Source of the DNA: Polyodon spathula
Lineage: Eukaryota; Chordata; Actinopteri; Acipenseriformes; Polyodontidae
Direction: 5' to 3'
Length of the DNA stretch: 64,000 nt
Assembly (NCBI RefSeq): GCF_017654505.1
Contig: NC_054548.1
Span: 37,507,545-37,571,544, forward strand
Each line of letters opens with the position of its first letter. Position 1 is the first letter of the stretch. The position numbers and the translations under genes were made by a program. Under the pieces are notes generated by a model. The model saw nothing but the letters and a program-made list of their open reading frames with translations, was not told where the DNA came from and did no database searches. Shown piece after piece: positions 23,775 to 35,049 of the stretch.

Positions 23775-26700
23775 TTTCAATTAGGGTGTGTTACAAAGCT
23801 GTTATGTGCATTGTTAACATTGTATTATTTTACATCATCATTGATAAGACCTCAGATTAAAGAACAGCCCAAAACTATGTTTACTGCAACTTATCTGAAG
23901 GCAACAAGTGTTGTATCACAATGACATTTGTGACGACTACACCTTTATATATGTGAACACATGTTAAAAATGAATATAGCCATTCCACTGATTATCCTGT
24001 CAATTCTGTTACTCTGATGTCAATTATGTTGCTTGTAAATATATTACTCTACAATCTCTTACTTTATGTTCTCTAATATATACAACTTAGTTTGTTGATT
24101 GATAAAAGGGAAGAGAATGACCCACCCCAAATATTTTTGGAAATTGGACTGATATCTCATAAGTGTTTCAAACTGCAACTTGTAGATTCTGCAATAGTAT
24201 TTAAACTAAAAAGTGAGTTCTTTGACAACAGTTGTTTTATGTTTCATGAAATGCATTTAGGGATCAGGTATCTGATCAGCGTTAACACTTTATCAAATTG
24301 TTACTTGTATGTCTGTAACATAGTTATAGTTTAGACCGAGATTTATGGTTTGTTATTCACAGATTTTCTGCTGTTAAGCTCAGCAAAGTAGTTTTTTGGT
24401 ATGTTTTAAATATTGTTTTTCTAATAAAAAAAGTTTTATTGAAAAATTCATGTTGCTTTTCAATATTTTTACAAGGTGCAAAAGGAACTTGAATGGTAGA
24501 ATGGCCCTTCTGTATTTAAGGACATTTAGATTTGAGAAAGCGTATGGCCGACCAAAATTTGCTCTGAAAGAGTCCCAGGTTGACCTTGTTTTTACATCTA
24601 TGACTTGTGCCGTCATCTTCAAGGGCTTCCTTTCTCTAAGGGGTCAACCAAATGTCTGATAACCTTAATCAAATGTGCTTAAGTACAATAAATATATAAA
24701 GAAATACAATAGGATAATGCATTAGAATTTCAATAGCCTAAATATCAGGGCCTTCCCAGTGTATTTGGCAAGATACAAATATCTTAAAAGAAGGCCGTAT
24801 ATAAGAAATTTCTGTAAAATATTAAGATGTCATGATTAAGATGTCAAAGTAGGCACATTATAACATGCTAATTCAAGTTTACTGTCATATTTTATGGTAC
24901 TATAAAAACCTAGTGTAGTATAGCATTGTGGAAGCATAGTAAAGTGTAGACAAGTATGGTAAATCACAAAAAACAAACCAAACGTAGTTTAACCATGGTA
25001 AAGCACAGTAAATATCAGTGCAAGCATAACGTACAAAATTACCCTGGTAACCAGTGGTCATCAGTGGATGCAAATGTGATGATAAAAAACAAAACAAAAC
25101 ATAGTTTTGGCATCAAATTTTTATACAATAAAAAAAGAAAAAGAAATATTTATTCTCCAGATCAAAAGCAGTTTTGAATATAATTGACAGGACATTGATG
25201 TAGTGCTACAACCTTTGTTGTAGCTGAAAATCAGGACAGGGAACTGCCTTTGTTGTGTTTGAAGCCAAGACTGGAGAGCTGCTTCCTTTGTACTGTTTTA
25301 AAAAGGAGCAGTGGGTAAGGGAGGGAGGGGGGTGATGTGAGACTGACAGCACCATGGATTTAAATGAAAGGTCAAACATAGAAACGTTTACCATAGGATA
25401 TATAAAAAAAAGGCTTTTACTAATGTTTCCTCATTTCAACACTCCTCAATTGTTTGCCTGAACAGAAATATTTGCATTTGTCCCATAAAAATGTGTATAG
25501 CTGTACTTTTAAAGTTAATACCAATGGCTAGTTCATATATACTAACTTTCATCATTCTTCTTCCTCTGCAATGCTTTTTTTGATATACTCATTATTTTTT
25601 CAGTTGGATGTAATTACTATAGTGCTACTGTCTCGGGCCAAAAATATATCCAATTCTTTAATTTACAATGACAAAGGCATGCATTAGGCTGCCTATACAT
25701 TAAATGAAGGTAATTTAATTATAATGCTGGTGAAAAATACTTCTGCATGAGCAAGGTGTATCTTTATGGTCAGTAATCTGGATTTTCTCATGTGCACTAG
25801 TATTTCTGTTTTTTACAATATATGTTTGTTTATTTTTAAAATATATTTTACCTTAGCAGGCACCATCTGAGCATTCCCCTTAGAGAGGGAAGCATATATA
25901 CTTCTCTATACAGTAGTGTCCACAATGATGTGTAAATGTGTGTAGAGCAAGACATGGTAGGACTGATGTGAACAGCTGACAATAACTGAGAAATACATCT
26001 GTGATTCACCAATATCAATTAAATCCAATAAAATCCATCGTCTTTGAAAAATGCATTCCCTCAACACAAGAACAACCTTCAATTGCTTAATTGGAAGAAA
26101 TAAATGTTTAATTAGAAAAACTACTTTGTTACATTGAAGTGGCAAGGACAGAAAAGGACAGTTAAGGGTGCCATGTTGCTATTTATTTATTTTTACCAGG
26201 CCTGGCATCATAAGTTAATTTACTTTCACAATAGGCTTTTGCTTCCTTTTGAACTCCGATAGCACCTTACACATTACAGAGCAGCAACTGGCTCTAGAAT
26301 CATTATACAAGTGTAAATCAGCTTAAAGTAAAATCATGCGTCCCCATTGTTAAAAAAGACTTAAATGATAAAATTATAGAGATGTGACCTTGCTCTGAGT
26401 TTGTCCTGGGTCAAGAACCACACAAATACCGCACTAAGGTTTGTGTTGCTTGTGTGATATTGTCTCTCTATCAGATTATCAGAAGTTTTATCAGCAAAGT
26501 CTAATTAGTACTGAACCCCTAACATGTCATCATGAAAAAATAAAACATAAAATACCTGGTGTGCACGAGATAGCATCTGGTGCAAGCAAAAGATAGTATC
26601 TTTGAATTTGCAATGCCTTTCTTCTGGAAATTTGTATTTAAACATGATATTGGTACCCAAATATGATATGACGTTGGTACCTCATCATTCAAGATAGAAA

Positions 26701-26995
26701 ATCTGTCAGATTATTTTATCAGTTTTTTGATTTTCTCCTTGACCTGTGCAGCAGCTTTGGGTAAATACCAGTCTTATTTGCTGTGCTGTGCGATCTGTCT
26801 GGCTACAGAAAGTCTACGTTATATCTTTAAACGATATCAACTGTACAATGGCCAAAATTGTGCCTCATTATTAGGGGATGCTTTATAAATAGCCAACAGT
26901 TCATGTGTTAATAGTTAGATAATTATACATTGCATCTTTAAATATGTTTCATTGGAGTGCCACCATCAACCTCTTGAGTTTTTCAGGTGAACTGC
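23775..26995. other. No recognised gene
   Basis: About 3.2 kb of AT-rich sequence. Around 24,905-25,020 short variants of 'GCATGGTAAAG' recur irregularly, perhaps an eroded tandem repeat. No supported ORF. Confidence 0.45.
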
Positions 26996-26999
26996 AGCT

Positions 27000-27277
27000 T
27001 AGTCACATCATTTGAAATCAAAGGTCCGTTTCAAAAAATGTGGTTTGCGATGAGGTTGCGAGGACACAGAGGTCGTTGCTACATGCGTTTCATGAAGCAC
27101 TTCACAAGTGCCGTCACTTGCAATCACTCTTTAGTGATCTGAGCTAAAAAAATCAGTAACTTGGTAATCCACTTTAAAGCCCAGTGACCGATTAGATAAA
27201 TACACAATGGCAGGGGTGCAAAAGAAAACCACATTTTCCAAAGAAGAAATTTATACAATTATAGAAATGGTTGGCAA
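27000..27277 (+). mobile_element. Harbinger-like 5' fragment with Myb/SANT-type start
   Basis: An ATG at 27,207 opens a short frame MAGVQKKTTFSKEEIYTIIE followed by MVGN. It breaks off exactly where the 250-bp direct repeat starts (27,278). A basic lead, then F-S-x-E-E-I, is the usual beginning of the Myb/SANT-like DNA-binding protein of PIF/Harbinger transposons. The upstream 200 bp (27,000-27,200) is more GC-rich, like a transposon 5' region. Only 24 codons can be read, so the assignment is tentative. Confidence 0.35.
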
Positions 27278-27530
27278 TGTCCAAACAGTCTCACAATTAC
27301 CCTTTTAATTAATAATAATCACTGTGCTATGTTATTATTTTGTGAAACCTTTTTGTTTGGGACTGAAAACCCGTTGTTTTACCCCCATACCATTCCTGGT
27401 ATATGGTATAAAAACGGCAGGTTCCCTTTCAATTCAAAGACGACCACCAACATACTTATGGGATATGCCTGCCTTAGGTAAGTATTCACTGAGCTCTTTA
27501 TATCAGAGCTGCCAATAGACCCCTTCCTGG
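27278..27530 (+). repeat. Direct repeat copy 1 (with DIRS-like terminus)
   Basis: About 250 bp nearly identical to 28,022-28,272. The clearest differences are a 2-bp indel (GGTATAAAAACGGC against GGTTCAAACGGC) and CCC/CTC in the next word. The second half (from about 27,420: GGTTCCCTTTCAATTCAAAG, then ACGACCACCAACATAC) looks like a DIRS terminal segment, compare 17,530. The first half looks like unrelated flank. Confidence 0.9.
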
Positions 27531-28021
27531 TTGGCCAACACATCTGTTCTATTTTTGGCAAATTGTCTGGAAGAAAAAAAAAAGTGTGGCAGATAATCAC
27601 GGATGCAGAATATGCTTTAAGGGTGGAGCAGAGAACCATACCTGAAATAAGAAAAAAGATGGATAGATTAGCAAGTAGAACCAAATTAAAGGGAAAAGAT
27701 GGGAGATGAAACATACCTCAAATGAGGAGAAAGTTGCTGCTGTTATTGAGAGAGGACTAAAATAAGCAAAACAAAAATAGCAGATAACAAAACTCTTTCT
27801 GCTGCCTTTAAACCAAGGTAAGTAAACACATATTTTGTTATCCATTTAACCACTTCAACTCCAGGACGAATGCATGTACGTCACATGAAAGAGCACTTGC
27901 AGTACCATGCCGTGCCTGAGTACTTCAAGGTTTGCCGGCTATTGTATGTGTTTTTTTTTTCAATCTGATCTCTTTGTGTACATGCCTGTCAGGAGCTGAG
28001 TGGTGTGGATGACAAAATCAG
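27531..28021. other. Spacer between direct repeats, with piggyBac-type end
   Basis: 491 bp between the two copies. At 27,847 TTTAACCACTTCAACTCCAG is a TTAA followed by a C-rich terminus of the kind seen in piggyBac-type elements. It is weaker than the one at 62,247. No ORF is convincing. Confidence 0.4.
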
Positions 28022-28272
28022 TGTCCAAACAGTCTCACAATTACCCTTTTAATTAATAATAATCACTGTGCTATGTTATTATTTTGTGAAACCTTTTTGT
28101 TTGGGACTGAAAACCCGTTGTTTTACCCCCATACCATTCCTGGTATATGGTTCAAACGGCAGGTTCTCTTTCAATTCAAAGACGACCACCAACATACTTA
28201 TGGGATATGCCTGCCTTAGGTAAGTATTCACTGAGCTCTTTATATCAGAGCTGCCAATAGACCCCTTCCTGG
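28022..28272 (+). repeat. Direct repeat copy 2
   Basis: Second copy of the 27,278-27,530 unit, displaced by 744 bp in the same orientation. After the copy, GC-rich sequence (GGGGTGATGTCCTTGGCCCC, 28,271-28,290) continues for about 100 bp. This is probably more of the same terminal region, present only here. Confidence 0.9.
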
Positions 28273-28408
28273 GGTGATGTCCTTGGCCCCGCCTACCGAG
28301 GGATTACACACTCAACATAAGGAAGCCATTTTCTCTTTTGCCTCTCACAGACAGTAAGGTAAGATCTCTGTTACTAAAATGATCATGTTTTGAAAGAGCT
28401 TCCAATGT

Positions 28409-28412
<4 letters not shown>

Positions 28413-28453
<41 letters not shown>

Positions 28454-28497
28454 TATTATATATAACATAATATATATATATATATATATATATAGTA
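28413..28497. repeat. (AT)n microsatellite
   Basis: Alternating TA, interrupted near 28,450-28,470. Confidence 0.95.
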
Positions 28498-28512
28498 TAT
28501 ATTGTCCACCCA

Positions 28513-28630
28513 GGGCATCTTCAGTGAGTTACAGGATGTCATAAATTACGAGACTGAAGGTCCAGTAACTTAGAAACTGTCACAGAAACCCGAGTTGGAA
28601 TTATTTTCCTGTAACTCACTGAAGATGCCC
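28513..28630. repeat. Perfect 24-bp inverted repeat
   Basis: The arm 28,513-28,536 (starts GGGCATCTTCAGTGAG) is perfectly complementary to 28,607-28,630, with a 70-bp spacer. An AT microsatellite flanks the left side. It could be a short foldback transposon, or a regulatory or structured RNA element. No ORF. Confidence 0.85.
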
Positions 28631-28793
28631 ATCTATTATTTTTTATAATACATGGATACCCTTGTGATGCTAACAATAAAAAAGACGAGGTTCAGCAGTA
28701 TAGTTTTTTTATGTTGTTACCCTTTACTGTTTCAGCTTTAGAATTCCCCATTCCTCTCCAGTTTCTCTAAGATATACATGTACCAGCTTTACA

Positions 28794-28827
28794 TGTTCAT
28801 TAATGATTTGTTGATCATTAATGAACA
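28794..28827. repeat. Perfect 14-bp hairpin
   Basis: Arms TGTTCATTAATGAT (28,794-28,807) and its exact complement (28,814-28,827) around a 6-base loop TTGTTG. The arms contain ATTAAT words, so protein binding is also possible. Confidence 0.8.
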
Positions 28828-28858
28828 CTTCTGTACTGTTGGTACCTGAAAACTAGCC

Positions 28859-28886
28859 ATATATATATATATATATATATATATAC
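28859..28886. repeat. (AT)n microsatellite
   Basis: Short TA tract. Confidence 0.9.
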
Positions 28887-29340
28887 AGGTGTACCAGTGA
28901 TATTTCACTTTTTTGAAACCCTTATAACTCATCTAAATCCATATCTGAGGCAAACAAGAATGAATTGGGATCAATTTCTTCATCAGAATGAATTTCTGAA
29001 ACCATCTCAGTCTCCAAAGAAAAAAAAAAAACTGTTCATCTCTTAGGCGCATCCATCTTTGCTTAAGTATACTTCAAACATGGATAGCTTCAAAAGTTCA
29101 AATGTGAACATGCTTCATTTCCACTAGCAGGTAATAAGTGAATCCCATCTGGATATAGAGAAGAGTGATTTGAATATGTTGATGCTATAATTATTGTTGC
29201 AGCACCTGAAAAAAAAACAGGGGTGCTGGCGGGTGTTCTAGTAATTTACAGGATGGGCACTCACAGGTGTTGTGGGGTTTAGAGGGTTAAATAACTCATG
29301 AGAAGGTTTTAAAGCATTTCTTTTCTTTTGAAAGTCTGGA

Positions 29341-30834
29341 CTACAATATATCCACTGTAAGGCACTCACCAGACAGAACATTGTCAAACACTGCATGCAA
29401 CTCTGGATACAAAATAGAGGTGTATGGTAGCTCAAGAATAACTCCACATGTATGTGCCACAGGCCTGTGACTCAGACCAGACAAACCTTTACAGGCTATA
29501 TCAATTTTGTCCTTGCACAACACAGTTGACCCTCTACAGAAGGGCAAGATAGTTTCTAACTTCTTTGGGTCTGCATTTTTCACGTAACGCTGCAGGTAAT
29601 TAAAGGCCATCTCCTCCTGTTGGTTCAGAAATTATTTTGATGTGTGCATCATACATACAACTTTCTTGTTTGTGGCATTCTTTGATTCATGTAATTCCAC
29701 TATGCCAAGCTTGGTTGGCAGATTGAGGCACACTCTGCTCACAGTTAAAGAGAAACAATAAATTATGAATTTAGGCTCTTCAAGAATAACTTTGTGGGCC
29801 ATTGTTTGAATGGCATCATGTATGTTTGCTTTGGGAGGAAGGTGGTGTGATCCCATCCTTGAAAAGAGGTCAGTTAACTCATGTGGTGGGTTATGGGAGG
29901 AAGTGATGTGACAAGGGAAGCACGTAGTTGTGGTTGGATTTTTATTTATAATTCTCACAAAAGAAACTGCCTCTGTTACCAGCTATGGTAAGCAGAGGTT
30001 TAAAATGAAAAACAAAATAGTCCAAACAGAACATAAACACTGCCACAGGGTTTTCAGTAATCCACACCCCACAGTAGGTGGCTCGGGCTCCCTCTTAAAA
30101 ACCCAGGACAAGTAATTCCTGCAGCTCCCAAGGATCTCAGGGGAAAGTCCGGACTCGCAGGCAGCCGGTCTGGGAATCCTCAGCCTGAGTGTAAAAAACA
30201 AACAAACCAAACAAAAGAACAAAACTCACAGAGCTCACGCAGCACAACTGTTTCAGTCCAGGATAGCGAGACCAAATGGAAGAAGCCCACAGCCTAAATA
30301 GTGCCTAGCCCTGCCCCTACAATCAGTGCACTGCCCCACCTCAGCCAATCGTCGAACGCAGCACAACTGATTGCAATAATGGGGCTCAACCATGAGGTTC
30401 TGCCCCAAGTTAAGATGGCCGCCACCACTGTGGCTTCTGCCCCAACCATGACTCAGCCATTCTCATGTGTCTCGTTCCTTCCTGCACAGAGCTGCCAGTA
30501 GTCGGGAGGGCAAATTACAAGAGGGACTCCTTTCATTCCTGTCACAACTCATCATCATCATCATCATCGTCATCGCTCAACAGCAGAAAGACATTCTTTC
30601 ATCCACTGCTGTAACCCCATGAATACACGCAATGATAAATGACGGTGAAAGATCGACAGGTATCTGACCATGGTCCATATATCCTTTAACCAAACTTCTT
30701 CCAATAGCTTGCCATTCCGTCTCAGAATAATTACGCCATAGTCTTGGAACTCATCCATCTTCCTCTTCAAATTTTTTTGTGAATTCTTCCCAAAATGCAG
30801 TGCATGCGTTCTTTGACACTCGTACAGTGTCCAT
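29341..30834 (-). pseudogene. HECT-like E3 ubiquitin ligase relic, C-terminal region
   Basis: HECT ligases accept ubiquitin on a cysteine and pass it to substrates. The minus-strand sequence resembles the C-terminal domain of multi-copy HECT-like fish proteins. The upstream part (30,834-30,550) reads MDTVRVSKNACTAFWEEFTK, a stop, then LWRNYSETEWQAIGRSLVKG and IPVDLSPSFIIACIHGV. An LTR (29,974-30,546) interrupts it. The rest (29,973-29,341) reads HELTDLFSRMGSHHLPPKAN, IQTMAHKVILEEPKFIIYCF and, after one in-frame TAA at 29,632-29,634, EEMAFNYLQRYVKNADPKK. It ends with SHRPVAHTCGVILELPYTS...VDIL and a true-looking terminal stop. HTC (about 29,445) matches the catalytic cysteine position of HECT C-lobes (HTC-x-x-x-L-x-LP), so the key residue is kept. 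Stops, a frameshift and the LTR make it a pseudogene. Family call by motif, not by search. Confidence 0.55.
29974..30546 (-). mobile_element. Solo LTR inserted in the HECT relic
   Basis: Read on the minus strand it begins TGTGACAGGAATG (30,546) and ends GCTGGTAACA (29,974), the TG...CA ends of an LTR, 573 bp long. A TATA-like ACTATTTAGG lies about 250 bp in. The flanks are GAGT and GAGG on the coding strand, a four-base duplication with one mismatch. Coding sequence of the HECT relic continues directly on the far side (GAG GCA GTT), which supports these borders. No internal retroviral genes are attached, so it is a solo LTR left by recombination. Confidence 0.7.
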
Positions 30835-30879
30835 TTTAGGGCATCCTCATCCCTCCTCCATCCTCCTTCCTCCTTCATC

Positions 30880-31060
30880 TAAGCTCCCTGCTCCATTCTC
30901 TGTCTTCTAAAACTCCCTCCTCCTTCTTCCAAAACTCCCTGCTTCATCCATAACTCCCTCCTCTTTCCTCCAAAACTACCTGCTCCATCCTCCATCCTCC
31001 AAACTCCCTCCTCCTTCCTCCAAAACTCCCTGCTCCATCCTCCCTCCTCGTTCCACTGTA
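30880..31060. repeat. Homopyrimidine/homopurine imperfect minisatellite
   Basis: On the plus strand, repeated variants of CTCCCTCCTCCTTCCTCCAA and AACTCCCTGCTCCATCC. The purine strand gives GGA-rich ORFs without meaning. Such tracts can form triplex (H-)DNA. Confidence 0.8.
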
Positions 31061-31139
31061 ATTCCATTGTCCATCCGCCACATTTCGATGTTATTGATTC
31101 CTGGTTGGTAGTACCATTGCTATAGAAGTGATGCAATCA

Positions 31140-32085
31140 TACAAAGTCTCCGCTTACTCTCCATTTTCCTTGTTCAGCACACGTCAGCCACAATTTCTAT
31201 GAGAAATTAGATGAAGAGTAGGTTTATATAAATGCAGGGATTACTTTTTATAGTAAATTGTAAGTAAAATGTAAGTTACCATACATCTAAAGGAGGTGCA
31301 GCCAGATACTTTACCACAGCACAATTTAGAATAGACCTTTCCTATTATGTGGGTAACATTTCTTACCATGGTAAAACATCTTTACAATTCTCAACAGAAT
31401 TAATGTTTTGAGAATTAAGTTCTGAGCCTAATAGGAAGGAAACACCAGAGACTACTGCTTTTTGCATCTACTTATAGTCCATGTTGAGTATACCCTAACA
31501 GCCAAGTCACATTATTCTGTATTTATTTGTTCTTTATTTATGCTTTGTCTTTTGTACCATAGACCAAAATGGATGATGATAATTTAAAAAAATCATGCAT
31601 CATACATCAAATTTTTGAAGCTAGAGAAAATTGAACCTACTGAAATTTAAGAATACATGTGAAAGTGCACTCTAGCATAAAAAAAAAAAAAACAACAACT
31701 TGGGAACAGCACAATGTTTGATTTTCAGCATCCATTATGGTCTTCCTGCAAAAGACAAATCTGAGTCGGCATGATTAGAAACACTCTAAGGCCTATGCAG
31801 CACCAATTAGAGATAATAACCAGCAACATCAGAGCACAGTGAGATGGAATACAGTGAACTAAGGATTAAAGATGATCATCGTTGAAGTAACATAACCTAA
31901 ATACAATAGACCTTGCAAAAAATCTGAAGCGCAAGCCTGTCAACTCCCCCAAGATCAGTGAAATATTTTGGTGCCAATAAAAACTGTTGTGCACTATGGT
32001 CTCTAATTCACACATATCTTTAGTTGGGTATTAATAAAGCAGGTCTATATCTGAATAAAAAGATCCTTAAGGCGCAAGAAGAATT
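31140..32085. other. Probable intron-like spacer, nothing recognised
   Basis: AT-rich sequence between the HECT relic and the candidate exon at 32,088. No ORF or repeat identified. Confidence 0.4.
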
Positions 32086-32087
32086 AC

Positions 32088-32267
32088 CTGTATAGAATCC
32101 TGCTCAGTTTGGTCATGTGTATTACGTGTCACGGGGACTATTGAATCAAGGTCACTATCGTCGTCATCAATAAAAGGTCCAAACTGGATCCCAGAGTTTT
32201 CCAGTGATGCATGGGTGGCAAAGTTAAGAAAAGGGTCTGGCTCTTCATCCATCCTTATTGGCAGGAT
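32088..32267 (-). pseudogene. Candidate exon of the HECT-like gene (acidic segment)
   Basis: A 180-nt (60-codon) open segment on the minus strand. It runs from an AG acceptor (TAGTCACCCAG, ending 32,268) to a CAG|GTAATT donor (exon end 32,088). It encodes an acidic, low-complexity peptide with RMDEEPDPFLNFATHASLEN and FIDDDDSDLDSIVPVT. Phase, order and strand agree with an exon upstream of the HECT-like region, and acidic linkers are common before HECT domains. There is no independent family match. It could be part of an active gene or a chance ORF with splice-like borders. Confidence 0.35.
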
Positions 32268-32389
32268 CTGGGTGACTAGAACTAGTTTCATTGTTCTGAA
32301 CATCATCAGAAACTTGACTGGTACTAGGCTGGCATGCTGTATGTCTGCTATTACAGTGCTCCCCATTTATAACGCTGTAGTCGGGAGCC

Positions 32390-32990
32390 ATAGTTAAGAA
32401 ACCCTGCTATTTGTGTTCCACCTTGGAATGAGAATACTAGTGTTAATCTAATTCTCAGTATAAAGCACCACCTTATAAAATGGGAGCACTGTATCTTGAC
32501 TGGGTGTTGAATACAGCACATGCACTTGATTAGTTGTCTTGAGATTATTGCCTTTTTTATCTGTCCTGTCAAGAAAAACTAAATTTAAATGTAAGACATA
32601 ATATCAAGTAGTAATAACAAAAATATGTTAATGGCATCATGCTGGTTTGGAAACGATTAAAAAAGTATATGTAAATACCAGCACATGTATTATTGATTAA
32701 TTAATTGGGCAAGATCTATATTAGGCTTGGTCGCATATTTTGAAAATGTACATTATATTTGCATAGGTTTGTGCGCCTTTGAATAATGAAGAGGATGACA
32801 TGAAATTCATTGTGTTGTCTGTTTGAATTGCAGTCCATTTTTTATTAGTATTTTTTACTATTGTCTTGTTATTTTTCAAAATGATACCTGTAATGTCCTT
32901 CTAAATGAGTACACTGAATTCATCCTGCACCTGGTATTGGCTTATATTCTGTTCACAAAAATCAAGGAAATAGCTAATATTGCAACCCCA
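32390..32990. other. No recognised feature
   Basis: AT-rich sequence between the candidate exon and a C/A homopolymer tract. Confidence 0.4.
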
Positions 32991-32991
32991 G

Positions 32992-32993
32992 CC

Positions 32994-33024
<31 letters not shown>

Positions 33025-33029
33025 AAAAA
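32992..33029. repeat. Poly-C/poly-A tract
   Basis: A run of 23 C directly followed by 15 or so A. The length is likely unstable and uncertain in the assembly. Confidence 0.9.
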
Positions 33030-33230
33030 GCATGTTAATATATCATGCTTTTTACCTTATTTTGATAAGTTACATACATGTGGAATTCAATATTTGCTTC
33101 TCTACAATTTCAGTGTAATTTGTACAAGCTGTAGCTCATAAAAGCTGAAATTGATCAAACTGCTACGCAATGGGAGTCTTTCCATCTCTGCACTACCCAA
33201 ACACACACAAACATTAGTATGTCAAAGTAT

Positions 33231-33760
33231 TGTAGCGGCGGGGCAGTCACAACGTGGGGGGAAAAGAACATGGACTATGTTTTGGACTAGGAACGGGGAT
33301 GGGTGTTTACTGCTGTTGATTAAATACAATGTAAAACGTTGTGCTTAGTGCATAAATTGTGTAAATGGTGTGTGAGTTATATGCGTTAAGTTTCATTTTC
33401 ATTTTGTTCTCTGTCTCTCCTCTGTGTTTGTGCTGAGCAGCCTGTTTTGTGTGGAGCGGAGTGTGTATGTCACAGGCCTATAGCATTGTGTGTTTTGTCC
33501 ACTATATAAGACAGTGGTTTGCCTTGCGTGCTGGAGTTGGAGTTAGAGTTGTTCCACCTTCACCTCCATTCTTTGTTAGTACTTGATGATATTTCCCCTT
33601 TTTCAAATGAGGCCACCCCTATTTCCACTCTCTCCTGCTGTCTTTATCTGCACGCTTATTTCCAACCAGATCATTGGACAAACAGCCATCGTTACTGTCA
33701 ACTTCTTTCTCAGCTTTTCTTTTAGTCATTGTTGTTTTCACAGTTGCGACCTCACCCTGA
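33231..33760 (+). mobile_element. LTR-like insertion with GTAT repeats at both ends
   Basis: Starts TGTAGCGGCGGGGCAGTC and contains a TATA box (CACTATATAAGACAG near 33,500). It is bounded by GTAT on both sides (33,227-33,230 and 33,761-33,764). The proposed 3' end is CACCCTGA, not the usual CA, so the right border is less secure than the left. It would be a solo LTR of 530 bp. No internal genes. Confidence 0.4.
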
Positions 33761-34428
33761 GTATTACTTAGATCAGCCAAACGGATCTGACCGCCAGTCG
33801 ATCCCCGAACCTATCGATATACTTTAAGTTCTTCATCAGTCATAAGAGTTATGACACTCGAGTCAATCTGCAAAGATAATATTCCATACATTACTCAATC
33901 AAATAATGTTTACATTAATACTTCCATTTCCAAGTCCAAGTACATAATTTCATGTGAATATTCATATGTAACAGGGTGAATATTTTTGCTTTTCATTAAC
34001 TTTGTTACGGAATAATATACATGTAAATTGTACTTAGCTCTACAGGTGTACTTAACCGAATAGTTTAAAGCCTTGTTTAATTAAAAAGGATGGTTTCAGT
34101 TTAAGTTATAGAGCCTCAGGAGTTTATGAATAAGAGACACCTCTATGTACAATTAGAGGTGTGGCGGAGATGCTTAGCGAGATTTGTGAATGAAAGTATC
34201 TGTGAGATAATGAGTTCTGTGCCTGAGTTGCCCAAGGTGGTGCGGACAGTGTAAGTTTGAGAGGACAATGTGGCAGTCTTTTAAATTAAAGTTAACTAAG
34301 ACCTCATGCTCTGCTCTGGGACACACCCTTGTGTTTTCCAAACTAAGCCAAAATACAATTTTGCCCTAAGACCTGTAGTGGTGGAATCTATTGCATTTTA
34401 TTTCTGACTTGTTTCTCTTCTCTGGTCC

Positions 34429-35042
34429 TGTGGCAAAGTGCCCCTGTGTGTATTTTGTGTTGTATGTTGTGTGTTAATGTTGGTGTATAGTCATTGGTAC
34501 ACGGGATATAAACGGGTCTGTGTAACACGAGATATATTTGTATTTAGGCACAAGGATTGCACAGCACTTCACGTGCAAGTAAAATGTAATAATATGTGAT
34601 CACAGGAAATTGAACTTTATTAATTCACGTGCAGTTGTACCGCGACTCCAATTGAATGATTGATTAGCAATTGAGTCTCGGTACAACTGCATAAAAGCTG
34701 AATATTTTCACTCACTCTGGGTTGTGTGTTCAGTGAGTAGAGAACGGGTGTGGAGAGGAGAGAATTAAAAACGAGAAAACTAAACAAAGTAAAATATATA
34801 ACCATTGTTTTGACTCACAATGTTTGTCTGTTAGTCCACTGTTTGTTTAAGTGTTAGTTCGTTTTGTTTGTCTGTTTTTTTTGGCCTCACGTGCTGTGTG
34901 CTGTTTTTGTTAGAACCTTTTTATTCACTGTCTGTTCATGTATTAAATGCTTAGTGCAAGGAAGGGCTCAGCTTCCCCAAAACTCCAACTCTTTGTTTAT
35001 TTCCTGGTTCCTGACATCCCCACTCCAGCCGTCTTTGTGACA
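34429..35042 (+). mobile_element. Solo LTR with 5-bp target duplication
   Basis: 614 bp beginning TGTGGCAAAGTGCCCC and ending GTCTTTGTGACA, flanked on both sides by GGTCC (34,424-34,428 and 35,043-35,047). U3 carries a long hairpin (34,631-34,690) directly before the TATA box CATAAAAG (34,690-34,697). A polyadenylation-type ATTAAA lies near 34,940, within R/U5. Terminal TG/CA, target duplication and promoter/poly(A) order together identify an LTR. No gag-pol is attached, so the two LTRs of a provirus recombined. The family (gypsy or endogenous-retrovirus-like) cannot be decided from the LTR. Confidence 0.85.
34631..34690 (+). promoter_or_regulatory. Hairpin next to the LTR TATA box
   Basis: Arms 34,631-34,654 and 34,668-34,690 are complementary with one substitution and one bulged base. 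The loop contains AATGATTGATTAG. It sits immediately 5' of CATAAAAG. The same arrangement occurs in the LTR relics at 39,741-39,800 and 38,251-38,296. Confidence 0.7.
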
Positions 35043-35049
35043 GGTCCTT

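Noticed and set aside
24905..25020. Eroded tandem repeat of GCATGGTAAAG-like words
   Set aside because: Spacing is irregular and matches are short, so I cannot separate it from chance in AT-rich DNA.
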